Positions 31,168 through 39,489 of a DNA stretch of 64,000 bases are shown here, piece by piece (position 1 is the first letter of the stretch; each line of letters starts with the position of its first letter). Position numbers and translations under genes: made by a program. Origin of the DNA: Microbacterium laevaniformans (GTDB lineage: Bacteria; Actinomycetota; Actinomycetes; Actinomycetales; Microbacteriaceae); the NCBI RefSeq assembly GCF_016907555.1, contig NZ_JAFBCE010000001.1, positions 1,550,001 to 1,614,000 on the forward strand, read 5' to 3'. Below the pieces are notes generated by a model. It saw nothing but the letters and a program-made list of their open reading frames with translations, made no database searches and had not been told where the DNA came from.

Positions 31168-32039
31168 GCTTTCCTCCCCATGAGTCCGGTGGGTCGCACG
31201 AGGAGCACGACGGCCAGCAGCACCACCACGATGAAGTCGCCCGTGCCGCTCAGGTAGACGTTCGCGAACTGTTGCAGCACCGCGACGAGCACCGACGCGA
31301 TCGCGGCGCCCGTGAGCGAGCCGAGGCCGCCGATGACGGTCACGATGAACGCGAAGATGAGCAGCGTCGCGCCCAGATGTGCCGACACGAACGTCGTGTA
31401 GTGCATGGCGAGGACTCCGCCGATGCCGGCGGCCGCGCCCCCGATCGCGAACACGAGGGTGAAGCTGCGGCGCACGTCGATGCCGAGGGCGGTCACCATC
31501 GCGCGGTTCTCGACGCCGGCCCGGATGATCATCCCGTATCGCGTCTTCTTCAGGAACAGCACGAGGGCGACGAGCACGAGGGCTGCGGCCAGCATCAGAA
31601 CCCAGTACGTGTTCGGGATGCGCGCCCCGAGGATCTCGGTGGTCTCCTTCAACCACGCAGGACCGGCGATGTTCACGGCATCCGTCCCCCAGATGCCCTC
31701 GAACAGCGCGACCGCGGCGAAGGAGAGTCCGACCGTCACGAGAACTTGCTCGATATGACGCTCGTAGAGCGGGCGGATGAGCACCAGTTCGGTGAGCGTC
31801 GCGAACACCGCGCCGACGGCGGCACCGACGAGGATCGAGACGACGAACGAGCCCCACGAGGCCGTGCCCAGAGCCTGCGCCACCTGCCATCCGATGAAGG
31901 CGCTGAGGGTGAGGAAGGCGCCGTGCGCGAAGTTGAGCACGTGCATCAGGCCGTAGATGAGGCTCAGCCCCGACGCGACGAGGAAGTACAGCGCGCCGAG
32001 CCCGACACCGGTGAGGAGGATGAGGACGATGCTGCTCAA
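31164..32039 (-). CDS. livH: Branched-chain amino acid-type ABC transporter permease (LivH)
   Basis: A 291-residue permease with about 8 membrane segments. LSLIYGLMHVLNFAHGAF is the family signature, with GIDVRRSFTLVFAIGGAAAGIGGVL and VIGGLGSLTGAAIAS in the C-terminal half. The start is a TTG (32039) overlapping the livF stop (TTGA), a rare codon supported by the coupling and by the correct N-terminus SSIVLILLTGVGLGALYFL. Confidence 0.92.
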   Translation of the reverse strand: MSSIVLILLTGVGLGALYFLVASGLSLIYGLMHVLNFAHGAFLTLSAFIGWQVAQALGTASWGSFVVSILVGAAVGAVFATLTELVLIRPLYERHIEQVLVTVGLSFAAVALFEGIWGTDAVNIAGPAWLKETTEILGARIPNTYWVLMLAAALVLVALVLFLKKTRYGMIIRAGVENRAMVTALGIDVRRSFTLVFAIGGAAAGIGGVLAMHYTTFVSAHLGATLLIFAFIVTVIGGLGSLTGAAIASVLVAVLQQFANVYLSGTGDFIVVVLLAVVLLVRPTGLMGRKA

Positions 32040-32746
32040 GAGTGCACCTCCGCGCTGACGCCGAGCAGGCGCGTGGTCAGGGCGTCGTCGTCGAGGATGT
32101 CGCGCGCCTTCCCCGTGTGGACGACGCGCCCACCGGCGATGACGATGGCGTCGTCGGCGAGAGCGCGCACGACGTCGAGATTCTGTTCTACGAGCAGGAT
32201 GGGCACGATCTTGGCAGCCTCCTGCAGGGCTCGCGCGACGTCGTCGACGATCTTCGGGGCGAGTCCCTTCGTGGGCTCGTCGACCAACAGGATGCGGTTG
32301 TCGTTGAGCAGCGCTCGCGCGACCGACACCATCTGCTGCTGTCCACCGGAGAGCGTTCCGGCGAGCTGCGACCGCCGCGCCATCAGGTCGGGGAAGAGCT
32401 CGGCGACGAACTCCCGGCGCGGCTTGCTGTCACGCTCGGCGAGGGCGAGGTTCTCGGCGACGGTCAGGCCGGCGAACACCTCGCGGTCCTCCGGGACGTA
32501 GCCCACGCCGCGCTGGACGATGCGGTGGGTGGGCAACCCGTCGATGCGCTCGCCCGCGAGCAGGACCTTCCCCTTGCGCGAGATGAGCCCCAGGACGGCG
32601 CGCATGGTCGACGTCTTGCCGACCCCGTTGCGGCCGAGCACGGCGGTGATCCCCGCCGCCGGGACCTCGAAGGAGACGTCCTCGACGACCTGCTGACCCG
32701 CGATGGATGCCGACAGGTGCGTGACCGTGAGGATCGGTGCGCTCAT
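32036..32746 (-). CDS. livF: LIV-type ABC transporter ATP-binding protein (LivF)
   Basis: A 236-residue ATPase: Walker A GRNGVGKTS, Q-loop region GYVPEDREVFAGLTV (typical LivF), signature LSGGQQQMVSVARAL, Walker B ILLVDEPTKGLAP. It pairs with LivG to drive the importer. ATG 32746 overlaps the livG stop by four bases. Confidence 0.95.
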   Translation of the reverse strand: MSAPILTVTHLSASIAGQQVVEDVSFEVPAAGITAVLGRNGVGKTSTMRAVLGLISRKGKVLLAGERIDGLPTHRIVQRGVGYVPEDREVFAGLTVAENLALAERDSKPRREFVAELFPDLMARRSQLAGTLSGGQQQMVSVARALLNDNRILLVDEPTKGLAPKIVDDVARALQEAAKIVPILLVEQNLDVVRALADDAIVIAGGRVVHTGKARDILDDDALTTRLLGVSAEVHS

Positions 32747-33531
32747 GCGGCCGACTCCCCCGCCGGCTCCAGGCCGCGGCCGAGGTAGGCGCTCTGCACC
32801 ACGGGGTTCTCCATGATCCGTGCGGGTGAGTCGAACGCGATGATCGACCCGGAGTACATGACGGCGACCTTCTGGACGAAGCCCATGAGCACGTCGATGT
32901 GGTGCTCGACCATCAACACCGTGCACCCGGTCGCGTTTTGCATCTCGCGGATCGTGTCCACGAGTCCCGCGACGTCGCCGGAGGCGACCCCCGCCATCGG
33001 CTCGTCGAGCAGCACGATCTTCGCCTCGGTGGCGAGCAGCACGGCGATCTCCAGCTTGCGCTTGTCGCCGTGGGAGATGTCGCCGGCCGCCGTGTCGAGC
33101 TTGTGGGTGAGCCCGACCTTCACGAGCTGATCGAAAGCGAGCTCCGTCGCGGCATCCGTTCTGCGAGGAAAGCGCAGCAATGAGAAGTTGCCACCGCGGC
33201 CGACCTGGGCCGCCAGGCGCACGTTCTCCAGCACGCTGAGGCGCGGGAACAGGCTGGAGGTCTGAAACGTGCGCCCCAGTCCCGCCCGCGCACGCTGTGC
33301 GATGGACGCGCGAGTGATGTCGACACCGTCCATCACGATGCGACCTGCGGTCGGCCGCGCGACGCCCGAGATCACGTTGAACAGCGTGGTCTTTCCTGCG
33401 CCGTTCGGCCCGATCACGCCGACGATGCTGCCGGGCGCGACGTCGAGGTCGACGTCTTTCAGGATGGTCGCTCCACCGATCTGCAGGCCGAGGCCTTCGA
33501 TCAGCAGCGCGGACGGGACGGGGGTGCTCAT
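32743..33531 (-). CDS. livG: LIV-type ABC transporter ATP-binding protein (LivG)
   Basis: A 262-residue ATPase: Walker A GPNGAGKTT, RTFQTSSLFPRLSVLEN (LivG Q-loop), signature ISHGDKRKLEIAVLLA, Walker B IVLLDEPMAGV, and the C-terminal LivG extension ending near SAYLGRGLE. The signature reads SHGDKR instead of the usual SGGQQ/SYGEQR, a known LivG variation. It follows livK by 36 bases. Confidence 0.95.
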   Translation of the reverse strand: MSTPVPSALLIEGLGLQIGGATILKDVDLDVAPGSIVGVIGPNGAGKTTLFNVISGVARPTAGRIVMDGVDITRASIAQRARAGLGRTFQTSSLFPRLSVLENVRLAAQVGRGGNFSLLRFPRRTDAATELAFDQLVKVGLTHKLDTAAGDISHGDKRKLEIAVLLATEAKIVLLDEPMAGVASGDVAGLVDTIREMQNATGCTVLMVEHHIDVLMGFVQKVAVMYSGSIIAFDSPARIMENPVVQSAYLGRGLEPAGESAA

Positions 33532-33567
33532 GCGGATGCGCCTCGTTTCGGGATGCCGTGTCGCGAT

Positions 33568-34776
33568 CTACTTCTTCGCCGGGGCGACCTGATCGGCGGG
33601 AACGGTGTCGACGAGCGCGGGTGTGAAGCTGCCACCGTTGGCGACGAGCTTGACCTGATACATGTCCTGGATGAGGGCGTGGTCTCCGGCGCGCACGGTG
33701 AGCGCACCCTTCGGGCCCTGGAACGCGTAGCCCTCGAGGCTCTTGACCATCGCCTCGACGTCGCCCTTTCCTTCCTTGACGGCGTGGACGATCATGAGTG
33801 CCGCGTTGAAGCCGTCAGGGGTGAACAGGTCGGGCGTTCCGCCGGCCTTGGTGACGGCCGCGACCATCTTGGTGTTCACGTCGTTGTCGGGAGCTCCCGG
33901 GAAGTAGTAGTTCAGGAACTTGATCTTCTCGGATGCCGCACCATAGGCACCGAACGTCGCCGAGTCGCCGAGACCGGTGACGACGGGAACGGCGTCCAGC
34001 ACGCCCTGCTGGCTCATCGACTGCCACATCGCGCCGGACGTGGCACCGGCCCAGGCGACGAAGACGAGGTCGGGCTTCGCGGCGAGCACCTGCTGGGCGA
34101 ACGGCGTGAACTCGGTGACGTCTTCGGCGACGAGCACACTGTCCACCGTCGCGCCCTTCGCACCGAGGATGGCGGTGACGGCGGCCTCGTTGCCCTTGCC
34201 GAAGGCGTTGTTCTGGGCGAAGACCGTCACGGTCTTGCCCGTGAGGTCGCCGAGGAAGGTGCCCGCGGTCGCGACATCCTGCGCGGACTGACGACCGCTG
34301 CGGAACGTGTACGCATTCACACCCGTCAGAGCGTCGGCGGCGGCGGGGCCCGAGATGAAGAGGACCTTGTTCTGCCCCGCCTGCTCGGCGACGGCAGCGG
34401 CGACACCCGAGGAGGCGCTGCCCGCCAGGATGTTCACCCCCTGACCGATGAGCTCCTTTGCGACGCCGACGGCCGTGTCGGGGTCGCCCGCATCGTCGCG
34501 GTAGTCGACGGTGATCTTGGTGCCGTCCACCTCGTTGGAACCGTCCGTGGCGTAGTCGAGACCGGCTTTGAAGCCGTCGAGATACTGCTTGCCGTAGCCG
34601 GCGAGCGGACCTGTCTCGCTCGTGACGACGCCGACCGTGACCTCCGCGGGTCCGCCGCCGGCGGTCGCCGCTCCACCCGTCGTCGCGTCCTGCGGCGCGC
34701 AGGCCGACAGGGCGAGAGCCGTCGTCGCGACGACGGCCACAAAACTCACGTGGAGCAACTTCTTCGTAACCCGCAT
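33568..34776 (-). CDS. LIV-type ABC transporter substrate-binding lipoprotein
   Basis: A 402-residue periplasmic-binding-type protein. A signal peptide with lipobox LALSAC (Cys near residue 26) anchors it to the outer face of the membrane. The mature part is a type I binding fold (VGVVTSETGPLAGYGKQYLDGFKAGLDY; VNILAGSASSGVAAAVA; FVAWAGATSGAMWQSM). ATG 34776 has AAAGG seven bases upstream. First gene of the liv run. The ligand is unknown; in this context a short-chain hydroxy- or oxo-acid, or an amino acid, is plausible. Confidence 0.93.
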   Translation of the reverse strand: MRVTKKLLHVSFVAVVATTALALSACAPQDATTGGAATAGGGPAEVTVGVVTSETGPLAGYGKQYLDGFKAGLDYATDGSNEVDGTKITVDYRDDAGDPDTAVGVAKELIGQGVNILAGSASSGVAAAVAEQAGQNKVLFISGPAAADALTGVNAYTFRSGRQSAQDVATAGTFLGDLTGKTVTVFAQNNAFGKGNEAAVTAILGAKGATVDSVLVAEDVTEFTPFAQQVLAAKPDLVFVAWAGATSGAMWQSMSQQGVLDAVPVVTGLGDSATFGAYGAASEKIKFLNYYFPGAPDNDVNTKMVAAVTKAGGTPDLFTPDGFNAALMIVHAVKEGKGDVEAMVKSLEGYAFQGPKGALTVRAGDHALIQDMYQVKLVANGGSFTPALVDTVPADQVAPAKK

Positions 34777-34804
34777 GTGCGTGCCTTTCACCGTTGGAAG
34801 GAAG

Positions 34805-34824
34805 ACCTGAGAACCGATTCAGGT
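34805..34824. promoter_or_regulatory. Palindrome upstream of the liv operon
   Basis: ACCTGA-GAACCGAT-TCAGGT is a perfect 6+8+6 inverted repeat 29-48 bases upstream of the substrate-binding protein start. It is a candidate operator, possibly for the TetR encoded in the same run (inference). Confidence 0.45.
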
Positions 34825-34900
34825 ACTGCAATCATGTTCAGGCGGACGCCCCGTGTCAAACAGCGCGCACCGACGCACGGTCACGATCCGACAACCTCTT

Positions 34901-34932
34901 TGCATACCTCGGGTATATGCTTGCGGTATGCA
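34901..34932. promoter_or_regulatory. Candidate MarR autoregulatory operator
   Basis: Two overlapping palindromes precede and touch the marR start. One is ATACC-TCG-GGTAT (34904-34916); the other is an outer TGCATACC (34901) with GGTATGCA (34925-34932), perfect with 16 bases between. The second includes the start codon, so bound MarR would block its own promoter. Confidence 0.6.
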
Positions 34933-35359
34933 ACACTCCGACGACATCCTGCGACTGCTCATCGGCGCGCATGCCCTCACACGGGTGGCGGCCCTGGACA
35001 CCCGCACCGACGCCCCCTCCGCCCAGTGGCGCACGCTCGTGCTCCTCCGCGACAACGGACCGCTGCGCATCGGCGACCTGGCGACGCTCTCGCGGGTCAC
35101 TCAACCCGCGATGACGCGGCTGGTCGCACAGATGGCGGATGCCGGGCTCTTGGAGCGAACGAGCGACCCCGACGACTCCCGCGCAACGCTCGTCTCGGCC
35201 ACAGAGGCCGGCATGACCGCCCTCGACGAGTGGCTGGAAGTGCTGAGCTCAGCCCTCGCACCGCGCTTCGCCGACCTGGACGAGGACGAATGGCACACCA
35301 TCCGCCGCGCCGCGGACATCGTCAACGCGCGTACACGCGTGGCGGAGGTGGCTCGATGA
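34928..35359 (+). CDS. MarR-family transcriptional regulator
   Basis: A 143-residue winged-helix regulator: LRIGDLATLSRVTQPAMTRLVAQMADAGLLERTSDPDDSR covers the recognition helix and wing. ATG 34928 lies inside a palindrome and no Shine-Dalgarno is visible, so translation may be leaderless. Its stop overlaps the start of the MFS exporter as ATGA, so regulator and pump form one coupled unit, a common multidrug-resistance arrangement. Confidence 0.93.
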   Translation: MQHSDDILRLLIGAHALTRVAALDTRTDAPSAQWRTLVLLRDNGPLRIGDLATLSRVTQPAMTRLVAQMADAGLLERTSDPDDSRATLVSATEAGMTALDEWLEVLSSALAPRFADLDEDEWHTIRRAADIVNARTRVAEVAR

Positions 35360-36591
35360 ACAACACCCACACGTCCCACAAGGTCACCATCTGGCGCCAG
35401 CCCGCTCAGGTCTGGGCCGTCGCCTTCGCGTGCGTCATCGCCTTCATGGGCATCGGTCTGGTCGACCCTATCCTTCCCGCCATCGCCGAGTCGCTGCGCG
35501 CCACTCCCGTGGAGACCGAGCTGCTCTTCACGAGCTACCTCGTCGTCACGGGTCTTGCGATGCTCGTGACGAGCTGGATCTCTTCCCGCATCGGCACGAA
35601 GGCGACGCTGCTGATCGGCCTCGGCCTCATCGTCGTGTTCGCCCTGCTGTGCGCCGTGTCGGGAAGCGTCGATGCCGTGATCGGCTTCCGCGCCGGGTGG
35701 GGCCTGGGCAACGCCCTGTTCATCTCGACCGCACTCGCGACGATCGTTGGGGCGGCCTCGGGTGGCAGCGCGGCGGCGATCATCCTCTACGAGGCGGCCC
35801 TCGGATTGGGGATCGCGATCGGGCCGCTGCTGGGCGGCATCCTGGGCGAGCTCAGCTGGCGCGGGCCGTTCTTCGGTGTCGTCGCGCTGATGGCGATCGC
35901 CTTCCTCGCGGTGCTCGTGCTGCTGCGCGGCGGCGAGGAGAAGCGGACGCCCGTGAGGCTGTCCGCCCCCTTCCAGGCGCTTCGCCAGCCCGCGTTGGCG
36001 GTGCTCGCGATCGCGGCCCTCTTCTACAACATCGGCTTCTTCGTCCTGTTGGCTTTCTCGCCGTTTCCGCTCGGCTTCGGCGCGATGGGGATCGGTCTGA
36101 CCTTCTTCGGCTGGGGCGTGGCCCTCGCGATCACGAGCGTGTGGATCGCACCGATCCTGCTGCGTCGACTGTCGCGCAGTACGGCGATGCTCATCGTGCT
36201 GCCGTTGCTGGCGATCGACCTGTTCGTAGCCGCGGTCGTCGTGGCCTCGGCTGCGGGGCTGGTCGTCTGCATCATCGTCGGCGGACTGCTCCTGGGTCTC
36301 ATGAACACGATCCTCACCGAGTCGGTGATGGAGGCGACCGACCTGCCACGATCGGTGGCCTCGTCGGCGTACTCCGCTGTCCGCTTCCTCGGCGGGGCTG
36401 CCGCTCCCCCGATCGCCGCTGCGCTGTGGCACGCGTTCAACGCTTCGGTGCCGTTCGTGTTCGCCGGCATCTCGGTGCTGATCTCGGCGGCGACGATCCT
36501 GATCGGCCGTCGGGCGCTCGCGCGCATCGACGCGCACGATGCGGATGCCGCGGAAGAGGCAGCCGCGGTGCTCGTGGGCGACGCGGCATAG
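35356..36591 (+). CDS. MFS transporter (drug exporter-like)
   Basis: A 411-residue, 12-TM major facilitator of the 12-spanner drug:H+ antiporter type. FMGIGLVDPILPAIAESL in TM1 and the loop WISSRIGTKATLLIG (motif A position) are seen. Coupled to marR through a 4-base overlap; probably exports the compound that relieves MarR. Substrate unknown. Confidence 0.9.
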   Translation: MNNTHTSHKVTIWRQPAQVWAVAFACVIAFMGIGLVDPILPAIAESLRATPVETELLFTSYLVVTGLAMLVTSWISSRIGTKATLLIGLGLIVVFALLCAVSGSVDAVIGFRAGWGLGNALFISTALATIVGAASGGSAAAIILYEAALGLGIAIGPLLGGILGELSWRGPFFGVVALMAIAFLAVLVLLRGGEEKRTPVRLSAPFQALRQPALAVLAIAALFYNIGFFVLLAFSPFPLGFGAMGIGLTFFGWGVALAITSVWIAPILLRRLSRSTAMLIVLPLLAIDLFVAAVVVASAAGLVVCIIVGGLLLGLMNTILTESVMEATDLPRSVASSAYSAVRFLGGAAAPPIAAALWHAFNASVPFVFAGISVLISAATILIGRRALARIDAHDADAAEEAAAVLVGDAA

Positions 36592-36620
36592 GCCGTCCTC
36601 GCCGGAGCTTGAGGGCAGTT

Positions 36621-36689
36621 CGGGAGGAGATTTCACCCCGGGAGGAGCGCAACGGCGCGTTCATCCTCCGGAGGTGATTTCTCCTCCCG
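36621..36689. repeat. Four-arm palindromic element, copy C (69 bp)
   Basis: Between the MFS gene and the convergent tRNA-Lys. Outer arms CGGGAGGAGATTTCACC (36621-36637) and an inverted partner ending at 36689 match at 15 of 17 positions. Inner arms CGGGAGGAG (36639) and inverted CATCCTCCG (ending 36670) are weaker. Arm spacing is 18 and 19 bases. The layout equals copies A, B and D with another arm sequence. Confidence 0.65.
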
Positions 36690-36722
36690 TTCTGCGCGCG
36701 GGCAGGGGCGTCAGCGACGACG

Positions 36723-36758
36723 AAGGCCCGGTCCGCGATCACTCGCGGGCCGGGCCTT
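36723..36758 (-). terminator. tRNA-Lys terminator hairpin
   Basis: AAGGCCCGG (36723-36731) pairs with CCGGGCCTT (36750-36758), and the interior CCGCGA/TCGCGG adds a second stem tier with a 4-base loop. It lies just past the 3' end of tRNA-Lys on the minus strand. Confidence 0.75.
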
Positions 36759-36765
36759 GCTGTGG

Positions 36766-36838
36766 TGCACCCCCTGGGACTCGAACCCAGAACCCACTGA
36801 TTAAGAGTCAGTTGCTCTGCCGATTGAGCTAGAGGTGC
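36766..36838 (-). tRNA. tRNA-Lys (CTT)
   Basis: A 73-base cloverleaf. The acceptor GCACCTC pairs with GGGGTGC, with a D-arm AGCTCAATCGGCAGAGC, an anticodon loop CTCTTAA with anticodon CTT, and a T-arm GGTTCGAGTCC. The discriminator is A, and a genomic CCA follows at 36765-36763. Confidence 0.97.
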
Positions 36839-36940
36839 GTTCCGTCGGCCGCTGAATCTCTCGAGAAGATCACTGGCGAACCGAGGGACAACGTTACCAT
36901 CCCGAACGTCACACCGCGAATCGAGACGACGCGCGCCCCT

Positions 36941-36946
36941 TATCCT
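36941..36946 (+). promoter_or_regulatory. -10 element of a likely leaderless hisN promoter
   Basis: TATCCT ends seven bases before the hisN GTG, which places the expected transcription start at or next to the start codon. GAGG also lies just before the GTG but very close to it. Confidence 0.4.
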
Positions 36947-36953
36947 TGAGGGT

Positions 36954-37793
36954 GTGACCTCCCCCGCCACCGCGTCCGCCTGGAGCACGCCCTTCGACGG
37001 CGACCTGACCGAGGATCTCCGGCTCGCGTTGCGTCTTGCCGATGCGGCGGATGCCGTGACGATGGCGCGCTTCGATGCCGCCGATCTCGACGTCCAGGTG
37101 AAGGCCGACGCCTCCCACGTCACGGAAGCCGATCTCGCCACCGAGCGTGTGCTCCGCGAGCTGCTGTCGACCGAGCGGGCCGGCGACGGCATCCTGGGTG
37201 AGGAGTACGGTACCTCGGGCGACGCGGCCCGGCAGTGGATCATCGACCCGATCGACGGCACGGCCAACTACCTCAAGGGCATTCCGATGTGGACGACCCT
37301 CATCGCCCTCGCCATCGACGGCGTGCCCCGCGTCGGGGTGGCCAGCCAGCCGGCCCTCGGGCGACGCTGGTGGGCGGCATCCGGCCAGGGCGCCTGGACC
37401 AACACTGCCAACGGCGGCACGCGCCGCCTGGGCGTCTCGGGTGTCGACGCCGTCGCCGAAGCGAGCGTGAGCTTCCAGTCCATCGCGCAGTGGGACGAGG
37501 TCGGCCGCGCCGACGATCTGCTGCGCCTCAGCCGCGCAGTCTGGCGCGACCGCGGCTATGGCGACACCTGGCCGTACATGCTCCTCGCTGAGGGGCGACT
37601 CGAGTTCGTGGCGGAGTTCGGCGTCAAGGAGTACGACATCGCCGCCCTCGTGCCGATCGTCCACGAAGCCGGTGGAAGGTTCACCGACATCGACGGAGCC
37701 GACTCGCTGTCGTCGCGCTCGTCGCTCGCGACCAACGGACGTCTTCATCACGACTTCCTCTCCCTCCTCCGCGCTTCGCCCGCCATCTCCTGA
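36954..37793 (+). CDS. hisN: Histidinol-phosphatase, inositol monophosphatase family
   Basis: A 279-residue Mg-dependent phosphatase of the IMPase fold. The metal motifs are GEEYG, WIIDPIDGTANYLKGIP (near residues 94-110) and the C-terminal GVKEYDIAALVPIVHEAGG. Length and the FVAEFGVKEYD segment fit actinobacterial HisN (histidinol phosphate to histidinol) better than SuhB, but a general inositol-phosphatase role cannot be excluded. The GTG start lies immediately downstream of a -10 element. Monocistronic or with the lipoprotein 14 bases downstream. Confidence 0.85.
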   Translation: MTSPATASAWSTPFDGDLTEDLRLALRLADAADAVTMARFDAADLDVQVKADASHVTEADLATERVLRELLSTERAGDGILGEEYGTSGDAARQWIIDPIDGTANYLKGIPMWTTLIALAIDGVPRVGVASQPALGRRWWAASGQGAWTNTANGGTRRLGVSGVDAVAEASVSFQSIAQWDEVGRADDLLRLSRAVWRDRGYGDTWPYMLLAEGRLEFVAEFGVKEYDIAALVPIVHEAGGRFTDIDGADSLSSRSSLATNGRLHHDFLSLLRASPAIS

Positions 37794-37807
37794 TCGGACC
37801 CCCGCCG

Positions 37808-38404
37808 ATGACACGTGCACGCTTCGCACCCCTCGCGCTGTCCACCGTCGCCCTCGCAACGGCTCTTCTGCTGAGCGGTTGCACGTCAGCCGCGCCCTCG
37901 GCCGGCCCGGCCCCCACCGGCAACGCCGTATCACCCACGCCGACCGAGGCGCTGCCCGGACCGACGCCGGACACCTCGCCGACGACGGGCGGCGCCGTGA
38001 CCTGCGACAGCATGATCGTCTCCGACACCCTCGCCGAGTTCAAGAGCAAGGGATGGACAGCCAAGCAGACGCCCTTCACGTTCGAAACCCAGCCGCCGAG
38101 CGCACCGATCGACGGCGGACTGATCTGCACCTGGGCGAATTACTCGGTCGCATCGGGCAACCTCATCGAGTTCGGCTGGGCACCCGTCAGCACCGCCGAC
38201 GCCGAGACGGTGGCCGCACAGCTCGAGAAGGAGGGCTGGCGCCGTGAGCCGGCCGATTCGGGCTTCTACATCACGCAGGACCCGTCGCGCGTGATCACCG
38301 TGGATGACAAGGGATACGGCATGACGTACCAGTTCGGCGACGGCTGGGTCGCTGTATCGGACACGAAGCAGAACTTGCTGCTCATGCCGGTCACCGCCGG
38401 CTGA
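37808..38404 (+). CDS. Putative lipoprotein
   Basis: A 198-residue secreted protein. The signal peptide (residues 1-24) ends in the lipobox LLSGC, so it is anchored at the membrane. A Ser/Pro/Thr-rich linker (about 25-62) is followed by a folded part with two cysteines (VTCDSM and LICTWAN) that could form a disulfide. No family was recognised. It starts 14 bases after hisN and may share its transcript. Confidence 0.8.
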   Translation: MTRARFAPLALSTVALATALLLSGCTSAAPSAGPAPTGNAVSPTPTEALPGPTPDTSPTTGGAVTCDSMIVSDTLAEFKSKGWTAKQTPFTFETQPPSAPIDGGLICTWANYSVASGNLIEFGWAPVSTADAETVAAQLEKEGWRREPADSGFYITQDPSRVITVDDKGYGMTYQFGDGWVAVSDTKQNLLLMPVTAG

Positions 38405-38616
38405 CGCGCCGACCGCTCCTCGGGACCACCCTTCTCAGCGCGTCCACAACCGACGCTCACGAGACCCATCAGCCGACGTCAGTCGCGATTCACGCCCCAT
38501 TTGCCGCGCGCCCCGCGCACGGCCCGCAGTCTGGGTGATCGCCGCCCCTTCCCCCTCCTACCTGATCGGTGCGGGCGAAGGCGGGCGACATCTCCCTCTC
38601 GACTGTAAGGAAAATC

Positions 38617-38950
38617 GTGATCTCGCACCGCACCCGACGCGGATTCATCGACCGACTCGGCGCGACCACCCTCGTCGCCGCCGCCGTCGTCTGCTCCATC
38701 GGCTTCGGCGCCACCTGCGCCAGCGCCGCCGACGCCGCCAGTCAGCCCCGCTGACGGCGAAGGACCACGCCATCACCGACGTCCCCGGCCTCGTCAACGG
38801 CCGCGAACTCGGATCGTTCACCGGGCTGGGCAGCCAGGTGGTCAACGCGCCGCGCTTACTGCGCTGCTCGTCGGCAGCATCGGCGCGGCACTGGTGCTGG
38901 CCGGAGGCATCCTGCTCGCGCGCCGTCGCACGAAGCGCACGGCGGGCTGA
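38617..38950 (+). pseudogene. Remnant of a cell-surface protein gene
   Basis: Pieces of one gene lie in three frames. GTG 38617 (AAGG upstream) opens a signal peptide TLVAAAVVCSIGFGATCASA that stops at 38754. A middle piece TAKDHAITDVPGLVNGRELG reads in the next frame from about 38755. A C-terminal anchor ALLVGSIGAALVLAGGILLARRRTKRTAG reads in the third frame and ends at 38950. Signal peptide plus a terminal hydrophobic span with a basic tail is the plan of wall-anchored proteins; most of the body is deleted. The gap 38405-38616 before it holds no gene. Confidence 0.75.
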
Positions 38951-38963
38951 CACCCGCAGACGA

Positions 38964-39004
38964 CGAAGGCCCCGGCATCCATCGATCGGATGCCGGGGCC
39001 TTCG
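38964..39004 (-). terminator. tmRNA terminator
   Basis: A perfect 17-bp stem (38964-38980 with 38988-39004, loop ATCGATC), 18 bases past the 3' end of ssrA on the minus strand. Confidence 0.85.
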
Positions 39005-39022
39005 CCGGTGACAGTGGCGTCG

Positions 39023-39389
39023 TGGAGCTGGGGGGAATCGAACCCCCGTCCAACGCTGGGATACTGCGTCTTCTCCGGGCGCAGTCTGTGAAGACGTTCT
39101 GCTCGGCTCCGACCTTTGTCACAGACACCTAAGTCGACGAGCCCAGCCTGGGAAGAGTCCCGCGTGACGTCCAGGCGCCGTCACGCGGCAAGACCCCTAG
39201 ATGACGCCAGGGTCCGTGGCGGGGTCACACACGGTCTGACGGACTATCGGGCTCGCTTAGGCAGCGAGGGCGAAGTCAGTGCGCTTGGATTCGGCACTTA
39301 TAGGTTCGCAGAGATCGTTAACGAGATAACCCTGCATCCTCGGCCCGCTTCTCGCAGATTCACAGACGCTGTCGAAACCGATCAGCCCC
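39023..39389 (-). ncRNA. ssrA: Transfer-messenger RNA (tmRNA)
   Basis: A 367-base RNA that rescues stalled ribosomes with SmpB. The 5' end GGGGCTGATCGGTTTCGACAG and 3' end GGTTCGATTCCCCCCAGCTCCA form the tRNA-like domain (acceptor GGGGCTG with CAGCTCC). The reading frame GCC GAA TCC AAG CGC ACT GAC TTC GCC CTC GCT GCC TAA gives the tag AESKRTDFALAA. The tract TATAAGT precedes the resume codon as expected. The 3' CCA is not encoded (CGA follows), so it must be added. smpB lies 2 kb away, separated by a SIMPL gene and an insertion sequence. Confidence 0.95.
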
Positions 39390-39489
39390 GTGTGCGTCAC
39401 GGCGACGTGCCGTGCGGCGAATGAGCCACTGTCACGCTGTGGAGTTGTCTCTCGGTTGCCGTCGGCACCCGAGCGTTACAGTTTACCCC

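Noticed and set aside
33568..34776. Assigning the LIV system to leucine/isoleucine/valine uptake on the strength of its family name
   Set aside because: LIV-type importers carry many substrates, and the gene context points to an organic acid; the ligand is left open.
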